From the NCBI RefSeq assembly GCF_002993365.1, contig NZ_PVNP01000049.1:1-64000 (forward strand): a DNA stretch of 64,000 nt, read 5' to 3'. Below, piece after piece: positions 1 through 8,999 of the stretch. Both the position numbers and the translations under genes were made by a program. Numbering within the stretch: position 1 is the first letter of the stretch; every line of letters starts with the position of its first letter. The notes under the pieces were generated by a model that saw only the letters and a list, made by a program, of their open reading frames with translations, had not been told where the DNA came from and searched no databases. This stretch comes from Marisediminitalea alba (GTDB lineage: Bacteria; Pseudomonadota; Gammaproteobacteria; Enterobacterales; Alteromonadaceae).

Positions 1-295
1 CTGACCAGTCAACGGCAATGACAGGATGTTTACAGGTACAAAATAACCGGCAAATCATTGCATAGATAAACGGTACTTCACGCTGGAGGTGACCATTAGA
101 TAACAGCCGGTCAGCCCGCTTAATACGGTGTTTCTCATAGGCATTGGAACGGATACCGCGCCCCATACTGGTCACAGTGGCCGAACCGCTCTCAATCAAG
201 CTTCGCACACAGGCGACAACGGCCTGTTTGCGGGTTTTATGCATTTTATGGCTGACAAAAGAGACAAGATTGTTCAATATAGAGCGTGCATTCAT
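1..295 (-). CDS. IS4-family transposase, N-terminal 98 residues (cut by window edge)
   Basis: Translating the minus strand from the ATG at 295 gives an open frame that runs off the window: it begins MNARSILNNLVSF and contains KHRIKRADRLLSNGHLQRE followed by VIAVDWS at the edge. The KHxIKRxDRLLxNxHL block and the VDWS motif carrying the first catalytic Asp of the DDE triad are hallmarks of IS10/IS4-family transposases. The remaining catalytic residues would lie beyond the left edge. Whether the element is intact cannot be judged here. Confidence 0.85.
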   Translation of the reverse strand, partial: MNARSILNNLVSFVSHKMHKTRKQAVVACVRSLIESGSATVTSMGRGIRSNAYEKHRIKRADRLLSNGHLQREVPFIYAMICRLFCTCKHPVIAVDWS

Positions 296-400
296 GGTGT
301 TTTCTGTGTTGGTTTTTTTTGGCGAAAGATCTGATCACCAAATGCCATGAATGTTCCCTAACTCTTTGACTTTATTTTACTATTCGTGGGGATAGCTCAG
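1..400 (-). mobile_element. IS4-family (IS10-like) insertion sequence, right part only
   Basis: Read on the minus strand, the element starts at 400 with CTGAGCTATCCCCACG, which resembles the IS10-type terminal repeat (CTGAGAGATCCCC as I remember it). A transposase reading frame starts 105 bases inside at 295. The other end and the rest of the transposase lie left of the window, so the target duplication cannot be checked; TATTAAAGT (401-409) would be the candidate 9-bp duplication on this side. The end assignment rests on the repeat resemblance and on its expected distance from the transposase start. Confidence 0.75.
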
Positions 401-586
401 TATTAAAGTCATATTCAAATAGCCTGAAACTCACTGCGTTCTGGAGCGTTTTCATAGCTATCCTTTTCAGTTGTCATACGTTAGCTAAGGTGATTTTACG
501 ATAGGCGCAATTCTCCAAGTAATTCTTCATGTAAACGTCACAAAGTTATCGTAGCGTCGGGCTTTATTTGCCAGCGAGGTAAAGCG

Positions 587-1651
587 ATGAAATGGGATTC
601 AATTAAGTCCCGGTTACTCCTTATGACAACTTTATGTGTGCTGGGCATGGTGTTAATGACCATTAACCAGCACTATTTTGGTCAGAAGTTAAGTGCGCTG
701 AACGAACAGAATGTAGCGTTACAGCAAATGCAAACTGACTTACTGCAGTTAAGGCGTCACGAAAAAGATTTTTTACTGCGCCATGACCGTCGCTACATCG
801 AGCGGTTTCGTGAGCAATACCAACGTTTTATCGCCACGGTTAACAGCCTCGATCAAGTCATTGGCCAATACAAATTACCCGCTAGCCTGGTCAGTGATAT
901 CGCCGTAAATAGCGAACTTTACGCGCGTCATTTTTATAAATTGACTCAGTTGATGGAAGTATACGGCCTTACCGCAGATACCGGCATCAACGGTGAACTG
1001 CGCCAGCTTTCCTCGGCGTTAAATGCCCGGGCTGAAGGACTCACGCCAGCCCTGGTAAATTTGCTGGGCCGAACCACTTATCTGGCCGCCGACTATCAGC
1101 TTATCGCCGATGAGGAAACGCTGGAAGCGCTCAGACAAACGCTGTCAGTCATACTTAGCAGTCAATCGTTACCTGTGGAAGTAGAACGTCTGCTGATTGA
1201 TTTTCGCCAGCAGGTGAATCGCCTGGCTAAGGTGAAGCAGCAAATCGGCCTTACCGAACAGCAGGGCCTGCGCGGTCAGTTTCGCCAACAAGCCCATCGG
1301 GTTGAAGAGGATCTTAAAGCGCTGGATAACGCCTTACAGCCAGTGCTGGTATCACACAAAGAACAGGCTACAGTGTTCAGTACGGTTATTGCTGTACTGA
1401 CGTCAGTCGCACTAATCTTGTTACTGGTCAAAAGTTTTGCCACCTTTCACCGGTCTTTTGCTAACTTCGTACTGTTTTTTTACCGCTGTAAACGGCAATA
1501 TCAACGTATAGACCCAAAGCAACTGGGATTTTCGGAGTTTCGCTCGCTGGCTGCACTGGCCAATGAAATGGTTGAAAGCCGCCGGCAAATTGAGCGGCGA
1601 CTGGCTAAGTTAGAAGCGACTGACTCAAAGCCCGCGGAGATTGCGCCATAA
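587..1651 (+). CDS. Orphan membrane sensor-like protein with HBM-type helical periplasmic domain, no output domain
   Basis: A 354-residue inner-membrane protein with a short cytoplasmic start, TM1 at about residues 9-28, a long mostly helical periplasmic region, TM2 at about 263-283 and a basic cytoplasmic tail of about 70 residues. The segment LRRHEKDFLLRHDRRYIERF is typical of the helical-bimodular (HBM) sensor regions of chemoreceptors and kinases. The tail looks like a HAMP-like helical linker, yet no methyl-accepting, kinase or cyclase domain follows before the stop. An AGGT 6 bases before the ATG supports the start. It stands alone, upstream of tas. It may act through a partner or be a truncated receptor; ligand and function are unknown. 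Confidence 0.75.
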   Translation: MKWDSIKSRLLLMTTLCVLGMVLMTINQHYFGQKLSALNEQNVALQQMQTDLLQLRRHEKDFLLRHDRRYIERFREQYQRFIATVNSLDQVIGQYKLPASLVSDIAVNSELYARHFYKLTQLMEVYGLTADTGINGELRQLSSALNARAEGLTPALVNLLGRTTYLAADYQLIADEETLEALRQTLSVILSSQSLPVEVERLLIDFRQQVNRLAKVKQQIGLTEQQGLRGQFRQQAHRVEEDLKALDNALQPVLVSHKEQATVFSTVIAVLTSVALILLLVKSFATFHRSFANFVLFFYRCKRQYQRIDPKQLGFSEFRSLAALANEMVESRRQIERRLAKLEATDSKPAEIAP

Positions 1652-1670
1652 CATTTTTAAGAGGGCAGAG

Positions 1671-2723
1671 ATGCAATTTAATCAACTAGGTAGCAGTGAT
1701 TTACAGGTATCGGAAATTTGCCTGGGTACCATGACTTTCGGTATCCAGAATACCCAGCAGGATGCGAACGACCAGCTGGATTACGCGGTCGATTACGGTA
1801 TTAACCTTATCGATACCGCCGAAATGTACCCTATTCCGCCGAACGAAGCGACCTACGCTGATACTGAGCGCTTCATAGGAAACTGGCTGGCAGCTAACCA
1901 GGATAAGCGTGAAAAGCTGGTGTTAATGACCAAGATTGCCGGCAGTGGTCTGGCTTATATTCGTGACGCCAGTCCTATTAGCAGTAACACCATTGCTATG
2001 GCACTGGATGACTCTCTGCGGCGGCTGCAAACCGACTACGTTGATGTGTATCAGTTGCACTGGCCAAACCGTACCTCGCCACATTTTGCCAAACACTGGC
2101 CGTGGCGTACTAACCCACAGGATACCGATGTGGAGCACGAGCGCGAAGGCATGCGCGATATTGTCAAAGGTATTGGTGAAGCTATTGATGCCGGCAAAAT
2201 CCGCCACTGGGGGCTTTCTGATGATACGCCCTGGGGGATCCATACATTTTTAAATCTGTGTCAGGAGATGGGTGTGCCTAAGCCAGTTTCCATCCAGAAT
2301 GAGTTCAGTCTGTTACATCTAAAAGACTGGCCTTATCTGATTGAGACCTGTGTGTTTGAAAACATTGCTTATCTGCCCTGGTCGCCACTGGCAACCGGAT
2401 TGCTGACCGGTAAATACCAGAATGATGAACGACCTAAAGGCAGTCGCTGGACCTTTGTGCAGCGTCAGGGGTTATTCAGAAATACCACCGAAGCACACGA
2501 GGCAACGGCGCGCTATATGGAAATAGCAGAGCGCGCTAAAATTACCCCCGCACAACTGGCGCTGGCGTGGTGTAAACAGGTCCCCGGCGTGACATCTACC
2601 ATTATTGGCGCAACCAGTGTGGCACAGTTGAAAGAGAATATTGAAGCCTTTGAAATAGACCTGTCAGAAGACATCAAGAGACAAATCAACCAGGTAATCA
2701 AGCGCTACCCTATACCGTTCTAG
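1671..2723 (+). CDS. tas: Aldo/keto reductase, Tas family
   Basis: NADP(H)-dependent aldo/keto reductase of 350 residues, the usual length for the Tas branch. The opening MQFNQLGSSDLQVSEICLG, the GTMTFG motif and GINLIDTAEMYP are characteristic. The AKR catalytic tetrad is visible as D48, Y53, K88 and H130 (in VYQLHWP). The ATG at 1671 is chosen over an in-frame codon at 1641 because the family homology begins there and a purine-rich GAGGGCAGAG directly precedes it. It follows the orphan membrane protein by 19 bases and may share its transcript. E. coli Tas complements tyrosine auxotrophy, but the physiological substrate is not clear from sequence. Confidence 0.88.
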   Translation: MQFNQLGSSDLQVSEICLGTMTFGIQNTQQDANDQLDYAVDYGINLIDTAEMYPIPPNEATYADTERFIGNWLAANQDKREKLVLMTKIAGSGLAYIRDASPISSNTIAMALDDSLRRLQTDYVDVYQLHWPNRTSPHFAKHWPWRTNPQDTDVEHEREGMRDIVKGIGEAIDAGKIRHWGLSDDTPWGIHTFLNLCQEMGVPKPVSIQNEFSLLHLKDWPYLIETCVFENIAYLPWSPLATGLLTGKYQNDERPKGSRWTFVQRQGLFRNTTEAHEATARYMEIAERAKITPAQLALAWCKQVPGVTSTIIGATSVAQLKENIEAFEIDLSEDIKRQINQVIKRYPIPF

Positions 2724-2767
2724 GGCGTTTACCCCTTCATCGATTTGTCATGTAACGTCCATAGACT

Positions 2768-2792
2768 GAAGGTTGGTTTACTTTCCACCTTC
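2768..2792 (+). promoter_or_regulatory. Hairpin directly upstream of the Na/Pi symporter start
   Basis: GAAGGTTGG (2768-2776) and CCACCTTC (2785-2792) form a stem with one bulged T and an 8-base loop, ending 5 bases before the ATG at 2798. No Shine-Dalgarno sequence lies at normal spacing; the only purine-rich stretch, GAAGG, is inside the stem. It could influence initiation of the symporter. Regulatory role is inference. Confidence 0.4.
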
Positions 2793-2797
2793 GGTTT

Positions 2798-3964
2798 ATG
2801 TCCACATCATCACTTCCATTAGGCAGCCAGGCGGGCGCTGCACCTCAACCAAACCGCCATCAGTGGGTGGTCTTACTAGGGCTTATATACCTCATGCTGG
2901 TTGCCGTATCGGTAATTGGCAATGGTTTTCAGGCGATGACCGCCGGCCATGCAGAGTCACTCTTTGAGTTTGCTGAAAACCCGGTTACTGGACTTATCAT
3001 CGGTATTCTCGCCACCGCTTTAATTCAGTCATCCAGCACAGTCACCTCGATTATTGTGGCGATGGTGGCCGGTGGCCTTCCCATAACCCTGGCGGTGCCG
3101 ATGATGATGGGGGCCAATGTTGGCACCAGTATTACCAATACCATTGTGAGTATGGGGCATATAAAAAATGCTGATGAATACCGCAAAGCTTTTCAGGCCG
3201 CGACGATTCATGACATTTTTAATCTAATGGCGGTACTGCTCTTCCTGCCATTGGAAATCATGTTCAACCTGCTTGAGAATATCAGTGGCGTATTAGTGAG
3301 TTGGATGCACAGCGACGAGGTGCTGGAGGTTGGTGGGTTTAATCCTATTAAAGCGGTCACCTCGCCGGTAAGCAAGCAACTGGAGTCGATGCTATCGGGC
3401 TTATCTTCAGGCTTTGCTGGGGCGCTGATGATAGCAGCAGGCATAATTCTGATTATCCTCTCCATTACTTATCTCGGCAAAATAATGAAAGCGCTGATGG
3501 TCGGCAAGGCCAAGGCTTTGCTGTACAGCAGTATCGGCCGAGGGCCGGTTTCTGGTATTGCGTCTGGCACGGCGGTAACCGTACTGGTGCAGTCTTCGTC
3601 AACCACTACGTCGCTTATGGTGCCGTTAGTCGGCAGTGGCGTACTTACCGCCAGAGATATATATCCTTTTACGCTGGGCGCGAATATCGGTACCTGCATT
3701 ACCGCGATTATTGCCGCGCTCGGGGTAGGGGGCCTTATGGCAGAACCTGCTCTGCAAATCGCGCTGGTGCATTTTGTTTATAACCTGCTGGCAGTGCTGT
3801 TGATTTTTGGCCTACCGTGGTTACGGGAAATCCCGCCGCTGTTGTCTGGAGTGCTGGCTGACAGGGTCGCCAAACAAAAAGTATTGGGTCTGGTGTATAT
3901 TCTGGGAGTCTTTTTTGCGATGCCTTTCGGCTTTTTATTGTTGTCGGGATTTAAGCTGCCATAA
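2798..3964 (+). CDS. nptA: Na+/phosphate symporter (Na/Pi-cotransporter II family)
   Basis: Polytopic inner-membrane protein of 388 residues, close to Vibrio NptA in length, expected to import inorganic phosphate with Na+. It shows the duplicated inverted-topology signature of the family: QSSSTVTSIIVAMVAGG in the first half and QSSSTTTSLMVPLVGSG in the second, each followed by a GANVGT/GANIGT motif. There is no C-terminal PhoU-like domain, so it belongs to the short form. An in-frame TAG just upstream (2762) means that ATG 2798 is the only reasonable start, although no clear ribosome binding site is present. It has its own intergenic region after tas. The symbol follows the Vibrio homologue. 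Confidence 0.88.
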   Translation: MSTSSLPLGSQAGAAPQPNRHQWVVLLGLIYLMLVAVSVIGNGFQAMTAGHAESLFEFAENPVTGLIIGILATALIQSSSTVTSIIVAMVAGGLPITLAVPMMMGANVGTSITNTIVSMGHIKNADEYRKAFQAATIHDIFNLMAVLLFLPLEIMFNLLENISGVLVSWMHSDEVLEVGGFNPIKAVTSPVSKQLESMLSGLSSGFAGALMIAAGIILIILSITYLGKIMKALMVGKAKALLYSSIGRGPVSGIASGTAVTVLVQSSSTTTSLMVPLVGSGVLTARDIYPFTLGANIGTCITAIIAALGVGGLMAEPALQIALVHFVYNLLAVLLIFGLPWLREIPPLLSGVLADRVAKQKVLGLVYILGVFFAMPFGFLLLSGFKLP

Positions 3965-3987
3965 AAAAGGCCACAATCAATGTGGCC
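3963..3987 (-). terminator. Rho-independent terminator of the porin gene
   Basis: GGCCACA (3969-3975), loop ATCAA, TGTGGCC (3981-3987). On the minus strand the stem is followed by six T (complement of 3963-3968), so it terminates the porin transcript coming from 5211. It lies right after the stop of the convergent symporter gene and lacks a T tract in that direction. Confidence 0.8.
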
Positions 3988-4047
3988 AACTTGGGAACAA
4001 CCGAACACAACGGGCAGCGCGCACACGCTGCCTTTTAAAGTGTAGTC

Positions 4048-5211
4048 TTAAAAAGCGTACTTCGCAGAAAATTGCACGCGGCTCATATCACCTTCAAGAC
4101 CTGCATCGGTTTCACGCTTAGCGTAAGCATATTCAGCACCCACCGTAACGGTTTTAGTCATCGAATAAATGTAGTTTACGCGGGCACTGTAGGTTTTGTC
4201 GGTGTAATCAACCATGGTGACTTCAGTGACTTGCTCAGCGTCGGCATCGAAGGCCGAAAACATGATGCTGGTGCGGGCTTTGTCGGTCCACATGTGGCGA
4301 TAAGCCACACCGTAACCAGTTGAATCAATGGCGTCCAGGCTGCCGGTTTCTTCGTTGTACACGGCACCCTGCGCGGCATTCAGTGCAGCATAACGGCCAA
4401 GGCCACTACCTGTGAAGAAAGTGAAACGCAGGTCGTCGGTATCACTTAACTTTACCTTTGAGGTAATAGATACACCCATACCGGTATCCGAGGCATCAAT
4501 ACCGCCAACCTCATAAGATAACTGGCGTAAGATACCGGCTACTTTCACGTGACCCCAGTCAGCTTTATGCGTGTAGGCACCAATCACGTCTGGTACTGAG
4601 TTGTCGTCTGTCGCACCCACACCTACTACGGTGGTTTCCGGGTTTTCCAGAGCAAAATCAAAACCGTTTTGTGAATAACGCACCATTACCTGACGACCGA
4701 AGGTAATCCCATCGGTGGTACCGATAAAGTCCAGAGACTCCGGTAACGCACCCACGTCCATAAAGGTGGTCCAGGTTTGGCCCACTAACCAGTTTTTGTA
4801 TTTTAAGAAAGCGTGACGCATACGAGGCAGATAAGAGTTAGAAATCCGCTCGTTGTCGTAGTCGCCTTTGGTTATCATGAAATCAAGTTCCAGCACACCT
4901 GTGATGCTGTCACCGCCATCTACCGGTGTATTGGTGGTCAGACGAAAGCGAGACTGCCTTGCTTGGCCGTCAAAGCGGCCGCCAATATCATCATCAGAGG
5001 CGCCAACAGCAATAGTGGAAGGTACATAAAAATCCCGGTTCAGAGGATGACCTTCACCGTTGGAGTAATCACTGTAGATGCCATCTACTTTGATGTAACC
5101 GGTGTATTTAACGTCTGTTGAGCCGATGGTAGCGGCGTTGGCGGATGCCATACCAAAGCCAGCTACTGCCAGTGTTACTGCGCGGGTAATTGTTTTCATA
5201 GTGGTTTTCAT
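4048..5211 (-). CDS. DcaP-like outer-membrane porin
   Basis: Outer-membrane beta-barrel of 387 residues with an N-terminal signal peptide (MKTTMKTITRAVTLAVAGFG, predicted cleavage after ASANA). The mature part has alternating hydrophobic residues, the KYTGYIKVDGIYSDYS opening strand, and NSYLPRMRHAFLKY plus LVGQTWTTFMD blocks typical of DcaP-type porins; it ends in aromatic F (AKYAF), the barrel-assembly signal. DcaP porins carry small anionic, often carboxylate, substrates. The first Met is preferred because GACGAG lies upstream of it. It is divergent from acs across a 260-base region, so it may belong to the acetate regulon and act as outer-membrane entry route; this is inference. Confidence 0.85.
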   Translation of the reverse strand: MKTTMKTITRAVTLAVAGFGMASANAATIGSTDVKYTGYIKVDGIYSDYSNGEGHPLNRDFYVPSTIAVGASDDDIGGRFDGQARQSRFRLTTNTPVDGGDSITGVLELDFMITKGDYDNERISNSYLPRMRHAFLKYKNWLVGQTWTTFMDVGALPESLDFIGTTDGITFGRQVMVRYSQNGFDFALENPETTVVGVGATDDNSVPDVIGAYTHKADWGHVKVAGILRQLSYEVGGIDASDTGMGVSITSKVKLSDTDDLRFTFFTGSGLGRYAALNAAQGAVYNEETGSLDAIDSTGYGVAYRHMWTDKARTSIMFSAFDADAEQVTEVTMVDYTDKTYSARVNYIYSMTKTVTVGAEYAYAKRETDAGLEGDMSRVQFSAKYAF

Positions 5212-5296
5212 GTTTCTCGTCCCATTTGTCCAGGAATTGGATGATTGGTAAAAAAAGTGTAAAAATACAGTTAACGAATAATAATTTGGATGAGTT

Positions 5297-5326
5297 TAGA
5301 CCAATTGCAAATAAGCGGATGGTCTA
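5297..5326. promoter_or_regulatory. Inverted repeat TAGACC-N18-GGTCTA in the porin-acs intergenic region
   Basis: TAGACC (5297-5302) and GGTCTA (5321-5326) are perfect inverted half-sites and lie just upstream of the first GAC-N4-GTC palindrome. They could be another pair of half-sites for the same regulator or the operator of the divergent porin. No experimental parallel is known to me. Confidence 0.4.
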
Positions 5327-5390
5327 TAAGACGAAAGTCGTAACACATGGTAAGTAAATAGAATTTTCGCATTCGATAAGACCAAAGTCG
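5326..5390. promoter_or_regulatory. Two phased GAC-N4-GTC palindromes upstream of acs (candidate CrbR sites)
   Basis: ATAAGACGAAAGTCG at 5326-5340 and ATAAGACCAAAGTCG at 5376-5390 match in 14 of 15 positions and are exactly 50 bases apart. Their cores (5330-5339, 5380-5389) are GAC-N4-GTC palindromes, the form expected for a dimeric LuxR-type regulator. A third GAC-N4-GTC lies upstream of the DUF4212/symporter operon at 16096-16105. Since crbR follows acs directly, CrbR binding is the obvious hypothesis. Confidence 0.6.
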
Positions 5391-5471
5391 CATTTTTCTT
5401 TGGTCAGGAACGGCTACATTGATCTATCAACAATATCACTGCTTTTTATTAAAAAATTGGAGGCACATCAA

Positions 5472-7418
5472 ATGACTGCCAGCAAGATATACCCGGTTCC
5501 AGAGGACATCAAAGCATCTACACACCTGACTGAAGAGCAATACTTCGAGATGTACAAGAAGTCGGTTGAAGATCCTGAAGGGTTCTGGGGCGAACATGCC
5601 AGCACGCTGGATTGGTATACCAAGCCTACAAAAGTAAAAAATACTCACTTCGGCGCCGATGACGTCTCAATTAAATGGTTCGAAGATGGTGAGATCAATG
5701 CCAGTTATAACTGTATTGATCGTCACCTGGCTGAAAACGCAAAGAAAACTGCCATTTTCTGGGAAGGCGACTCGCCTGAAGACAGTGATGAAATTAGTTT
5801 CCAACAGCTTCATTATGAAGTCTGTAAGCTGGCCAACGGCCTGAAAAAGCTGGGCGTCGAAAAAGGCGACCGCGTTGCTATTTACATGCCGATGGTGCCG
5901 CAGGCAGCGTACGCCATGCTGGCGTGTGCGCGCATTGGTGCTGTGCACTCAGTCATTTTTGGTGGTTTCTCGCCAAACGCTATTGCCGACCGTATTAACG
6001 ACAGCAGTGCCAAGGTAGTAATTACCTGTGACGAAGGCCGTCGTGCCGGTCGCAGTGTACCGCTTAAAGCAAACGTTGACCGCGCGCTGGCCAATGATGC
6101 CTGTCCTTCTATCACAAACGTTATCGTGCATAAGTTAACGGGCGGTGATGTTGCCTTTGATGACAGCGTTGATGTGTGGTGGGACTCGCTGGTAGAAGAC
6201 TGCTCTGCGCAGTGCGAGCCAGAAGTGATGAACGCAGAAGATCCGCTGTTTATTCTGTATACCTCAGGATCTACCGGTACCCCTAAAGGTGTGGTTCACA
6301 CTACCGGCGGTTACCTGCTATATACGGCAATGACCTTTAAATATGCCTTCGATTATCGCGAAGATGATATTTACTGGTGTACCGCCGATGTGGGTTGGAT
6401 CACCGGTCACAGCTACATGACCTACGGCCCGCTGATTAACGGTGCTACGCAGGTATTCTTTGAAGGTGTACCCACTTATCCGGATGTACGTCGTATTGCT
6501 CAGGTTGTTGAAAAGTACAAAGTAAACTCTCTGTATACTGCGCCTACTGCTATCCGTGCGCTGATGGCCCACGGTGATGCGCCGGTGGAAGGCTGCGATC
6601 TGTCTTCTCTGCGTCTGTTAGGTTCGGTAGGTGAGCCAATCAACCCGGAAGCCTGGGAATGGTACTACCGCGTTATCGGTGAAAGCCGTTGTCCTATTAT
6701 GGATACCTGGTGGCAAACCGAGACCGGCGGTATGATGATCACGCCGCTGCCTGGTGCAACACCACTTAAGCCGGGTTCTGCTTCACGCCCGATGTTCGGT
6801 ATTCAACCAGCGCTGTTCGACGCAGAAGGTAAAGAGCTGGACGGCGCCAGCGAAGGTAACCTGGTGATTAAAGAAAGCTGGCCTAGCCAGGCCCGCACAG
6901 TCTATGGCGACCACGAGCGTTTCATTAATACCTACTTCAGTGCTTATAAAGGCGTTTACTTTACCGGTGACGGTGCCCGTCGTGATGAAGATGGTTACTA
7001 CTGGATCACTGGCCGCGTAGATGATGTACTCAATGTATCTGGCCACCGTTTAGGTACTGCAGAAATCGAAAGTGCGCTGGTTGCTCACCCTAAAGTGGCA
7101 GAAGCTGCGGTAGTGGGTTATCCGCACGATATTAAAGGTCAGGGCATCTACGTGTACATCACACCGAATGAAGGCGTGGAGCCTGACGACGAGCTGACTA
7201 AAGAAATCCGTGCCTGGGTACGTACCGAACTGAGCCCAATCGCAACACCGGATATGATCCAATGGTCGCGTGGTCTGCCGAAAACCCGTTCAGGTAAAAT
7301 TATGCGTCGTATCCTGCGTAAGATTGCAGCTAATGAGCATGAGCAATTAGGCGACACGTCAACGTTGGCGGATCCGTCGGTTGTTGATACACTCATAGAG
7401 GAGCGTCTTAACAAGTAA
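5472..7418 (+). CDS. acs: Acetyl-CoA synthetase (AMP-forming)
   Basis: Activates acetate to acetyl-CoA through acetyl-AMP; the high-affinity route for acetate use. 648 residues, near the 652 of E. coli Acs. The adenylation signature [11 protein letters not shown], the [10 protein letters not shown] motif that shapes the acetate pocket, the [18 protein letters not shown] hinge and the C-terminal [11 protein letters not shown] are all present; the lysine in SGK is the known acetylation-regulated catalytic lysine. GGAGG at 5459-5463, 8 bases before ATG 5472, fixes the start against an upstream in-frame GTG-type codon at 5400. It is followed after 11 bases by crbR, so the two are probably cotranscribed, and it is preceded by two phased palindromes. 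Confidence 0.97.
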   Translation: MTASKIYPVPEDIKASTHLTEEQYFEMYKKSVEDPEGFWGEHASTLDWYTKPTKVKNTHFGADDVSIKWFEDGEINASYNCIDRHLAENAKKTAIFWEGDSPEDSDEISFQQLHYEVCKLANGLKKLGVEKGDRVAIYMPMVPQAAYAMLACARIGAVHSVIFGGFSPNAIADRINDSSAKVVITCDEGRRAGRSVPLKANVDRALANDACPSITNVIVHKLTGGDVAFDDSVDVWWDSLVEDCSAQCEPEVMNAEDPLFILYTSGSTGTPKGVVHTTGGYLLYTAMTFKYAFDYREDDIYWCTADVGWITGHSYMTYGPLINGATQVFFEGVPTYPDVRRIAQVVEKYKVNSLYTAPTAIRALMAHGDAPVEGCDLSSLRLLGSVGEPINPEAWEWYYRVIGESRCPIMDTWWQTETGGMMITPLPGATPLKPGSASRPMFGIQPALFDAEGKELDGASEGNLVIKESWPSQARTVYGDHERFINTYFSAYKGVYFTGDGARRDEDGYYWITGRVDDVLNVSGHRLGTAEIESALVAHPKVAEAAVVGYPHDIKGQGIYVYITPNEGVEPDDELTKEIRAWVRTELSPIATPDMIQWSRGLPKTRSGKIMRRILRKIAANEHEQLGDTSTLADPSVVDTLIEERLNK

Positions 7419-7429
7419 ACGGAGTAACA

Positions 7430-8083
7430 ATGATAACGCTGCTGATTGCCGACGATCACCCTTTATACCGCGATGCGCTAAAGGGAGCGTTGTCATTGTC
7501 GTTGCCAGACCTCACTATCCTCGAGGCTGGCGACCTTACTGCCACTGCCGACATTCTCGAAAAAGAGGATGTCGACTTGTTATTACTTGATTTACATATG
7601 CCGGGCAGTAACGATTTGTTTGGCTTATTACATATCCGTAAACTCTATCCCGACTTACCTGTAGCGGTGGTTTCTGGCACTGAAGATGCGACCATCATCT
7701 CTAAAATTGTGGGCGTGGGTGCGCTCGGTTTTATTCCTAAAACCACCAGTGCCGATAACATTGCCAAAGCGGTGGAGGTGATCCTCGACGGCGACATCTG
7801 GCTGCCTGAGTCAATCAGCGAAAAAATCGAAGATGTCGACGAAGAGTTCTCAGAACTGGCGGATAAAATGTCAAGCCTTACACCTTCTCAATACAAAGTG
7901 CTTTGTTACATGCGTGATGGGCTGCTTAACAAGCAAATCGGCTATAACCTCGATATCGCTGAAGCCACAGTAAAAGCTCACGTTACGGCAATCTTTAAGA
8001 AGCTGGGAATCAACAACCGCACCCAGGCGGTTCTGATTGCTTCACAGCTGGAACTGGAACCGCCGGCCACATCAGGCAAATAG
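7430..8083 (+). CDS. crbR: LuxR/NarL-family response regulator, CrbR-like
   Basis: Two-component response regulator of 217 residues: receiver domain about 1-120 with acidic pocket D8/D9, phosphoacceptor D54 in LLLLDLHMPG and K104 in FIPKTTS, then a LuxR-type helix-turn-helix about 148-210 (LTPSQYKVLCYMRDGLLNKQ, EATVKAHVTAIFKKLG). GGAG precedes the ATG. Its place 11 bases after acs, together with a SSSF-type hybrid kinase 4.5 kb away, matches the CrbS/CrbR acetate-switch system of Vibrio, where CrbR activates acs. The gene ends 5 bases before the convergent stop of the neighbouring operon, with no terminator visible between them. Partner assignment is inference from family and context. Confidence 0.88.
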   Translation: MITLLIADDHPLYRDALKGALSLSLPDLTILEAGDLTATADILEKEDVDLLLLDLHMPGSNDLFGLLHIRKLYPDLPVAVVSGTEDATIISKIVGVGALGFIPKTTSADNIAKAVEVILDGDIWLPESISEKIEDVDEEFSELADKMSSLTPSQYKVLCYMRDGLLNKQIGYNLDIAEATVKAHVTAIFKKLGINNRTQAVLIASQLELEPPATSGK

Positions 8084-8088
8084 TTGTT

Positions 8089-8991
8089 TTAAAATAAGTG
8101 CTCAAGCGGGCTGTCGAAGCGTGCTGTCGCTGCTTTGGTGGCATCGGACAGTAGTGGGTTCTCCAGACTGATAAGCGTTCTGCCTGCGAGCAGGTTACGC
8201 GCTCTGATATAGAAATGCTGGGAGGTAAGCAGGCGGGACAAGTCGCCATTGGCGGCGAGAATTGCTAACCCTTTTTCTAACCGGCGGGCGAGCTCGGGTT
8301 TGCGCTTAGAGACAAAGAAAAACATCGGGTTATCGTATTGCAGGGTGAGGTGGCTGGCAATAACCAGGTCCCCGGATGCACGCATCGCCAGTTCTTCAAA
8401 AACCTCATGAGCAGCTCGTGGAAAGTAATCTGCACTGCCGTCACTGAGCCTCTTAAAGGTTTCATCATAGCTGTCTGTTATTAACTGAAAACCGTTATAA
8501 GTCAGTATACTGTTGTCCGGCCAGCCGGTTCCCTGTATTGCAGTAAGTGCCTTGAGGGCGGTAATAGAAAGCGGCATCGCAAAGCGCTCGTCTTTTTCTC
8601 GTACCAGCATCACCCGATAACCAAATAAGCCAGCGGTTAAAGGCACCCGCACTGCAATGTGCTGCTGCTCCCTTTTTATTGTGGTAATTGACCAGGTGAT
8701 GTCGGTCAGCCCGAGGGTTAACTCTTCAAACTGTTGTTCCTGAGAAACCACCCGGGCGTCAGGTACTAGTATTACAGGGCCATACTGGTTATCAGTTTGT
8801 GCCAGGGCCAGACTCAGTAAGGTTTTGATGTAAAAATAAAATTCACCCGTACCTGGCTGATAAGTGGGAATATTAATTTCGCTTACTTCACCAAAAGCGG
8901 TAGGTTGTGCCAGACCGTTGGCAGACGTGAGACATAACCAGCCGGCGAGCATGGTTGCAATGATTAACCTTATCCGTGGACGTGTTCTCAT
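8089..8991 (-). CDS. Periplasmic solute-binding-like protein (SBP type), second of a tandem pair
   Basis: 300-residue exported protein with a signal peptide (hydrophobic core IIATMLAGWLCLTSANG, cleavage near GLAQ). The rest has the general build of a two-lobed periplasmic binding protein of the SBP_bac_3-like kind: EINIPTYQPG, then a hinge region with DSYDETFKRLSDGSADYFPR and a C-terminal LEKGLAILAANGDLSRLL block. It begins 8 bases after the stop of a clear paralogue (9000-9869; shared RL-S/A-YxxxxEGLADFYPRG-like block and AGRTLISLENP end), so both are products of one duplication and one operon. No permease or ATPase gene is nearby. It may serve signalling rather than transport; ligand unknown. 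Confidence 0.75.
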   Translation of the reverse strand: MRTRPRIRLIIATMLAGWLCLTSANGLAQPTAFGEVSEINIPTYQPGTGEFYFYIKTLLSLALAQTDNQYGPVILVPDARVVSQEQQFEELTLGLTDITWSITTIKREQQHIAVRVPLTAGLFGYRVMLVREKDERFAMPLSITALKALTAIQGTGWPDNSILTYNGFQLITDSYDETFKRLSDGSADYFPRAAHEVFEELAMRASGDLVIASHLTLQYDNPMFFFVSKRKPELARRLEKGLAILAANGDLSRLLTSQHFYIRARNLLAGRTLISLENPLLSDATKAATARFDSPLEHLF

Positions 8992-8999
8992 GCTACTGA

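Noticed and set aside
128..350. Plus-strand frames of 68 residues
   Set aside because: They are shadows of the minus-strand IS4-family transposase, which has clear family motifs.
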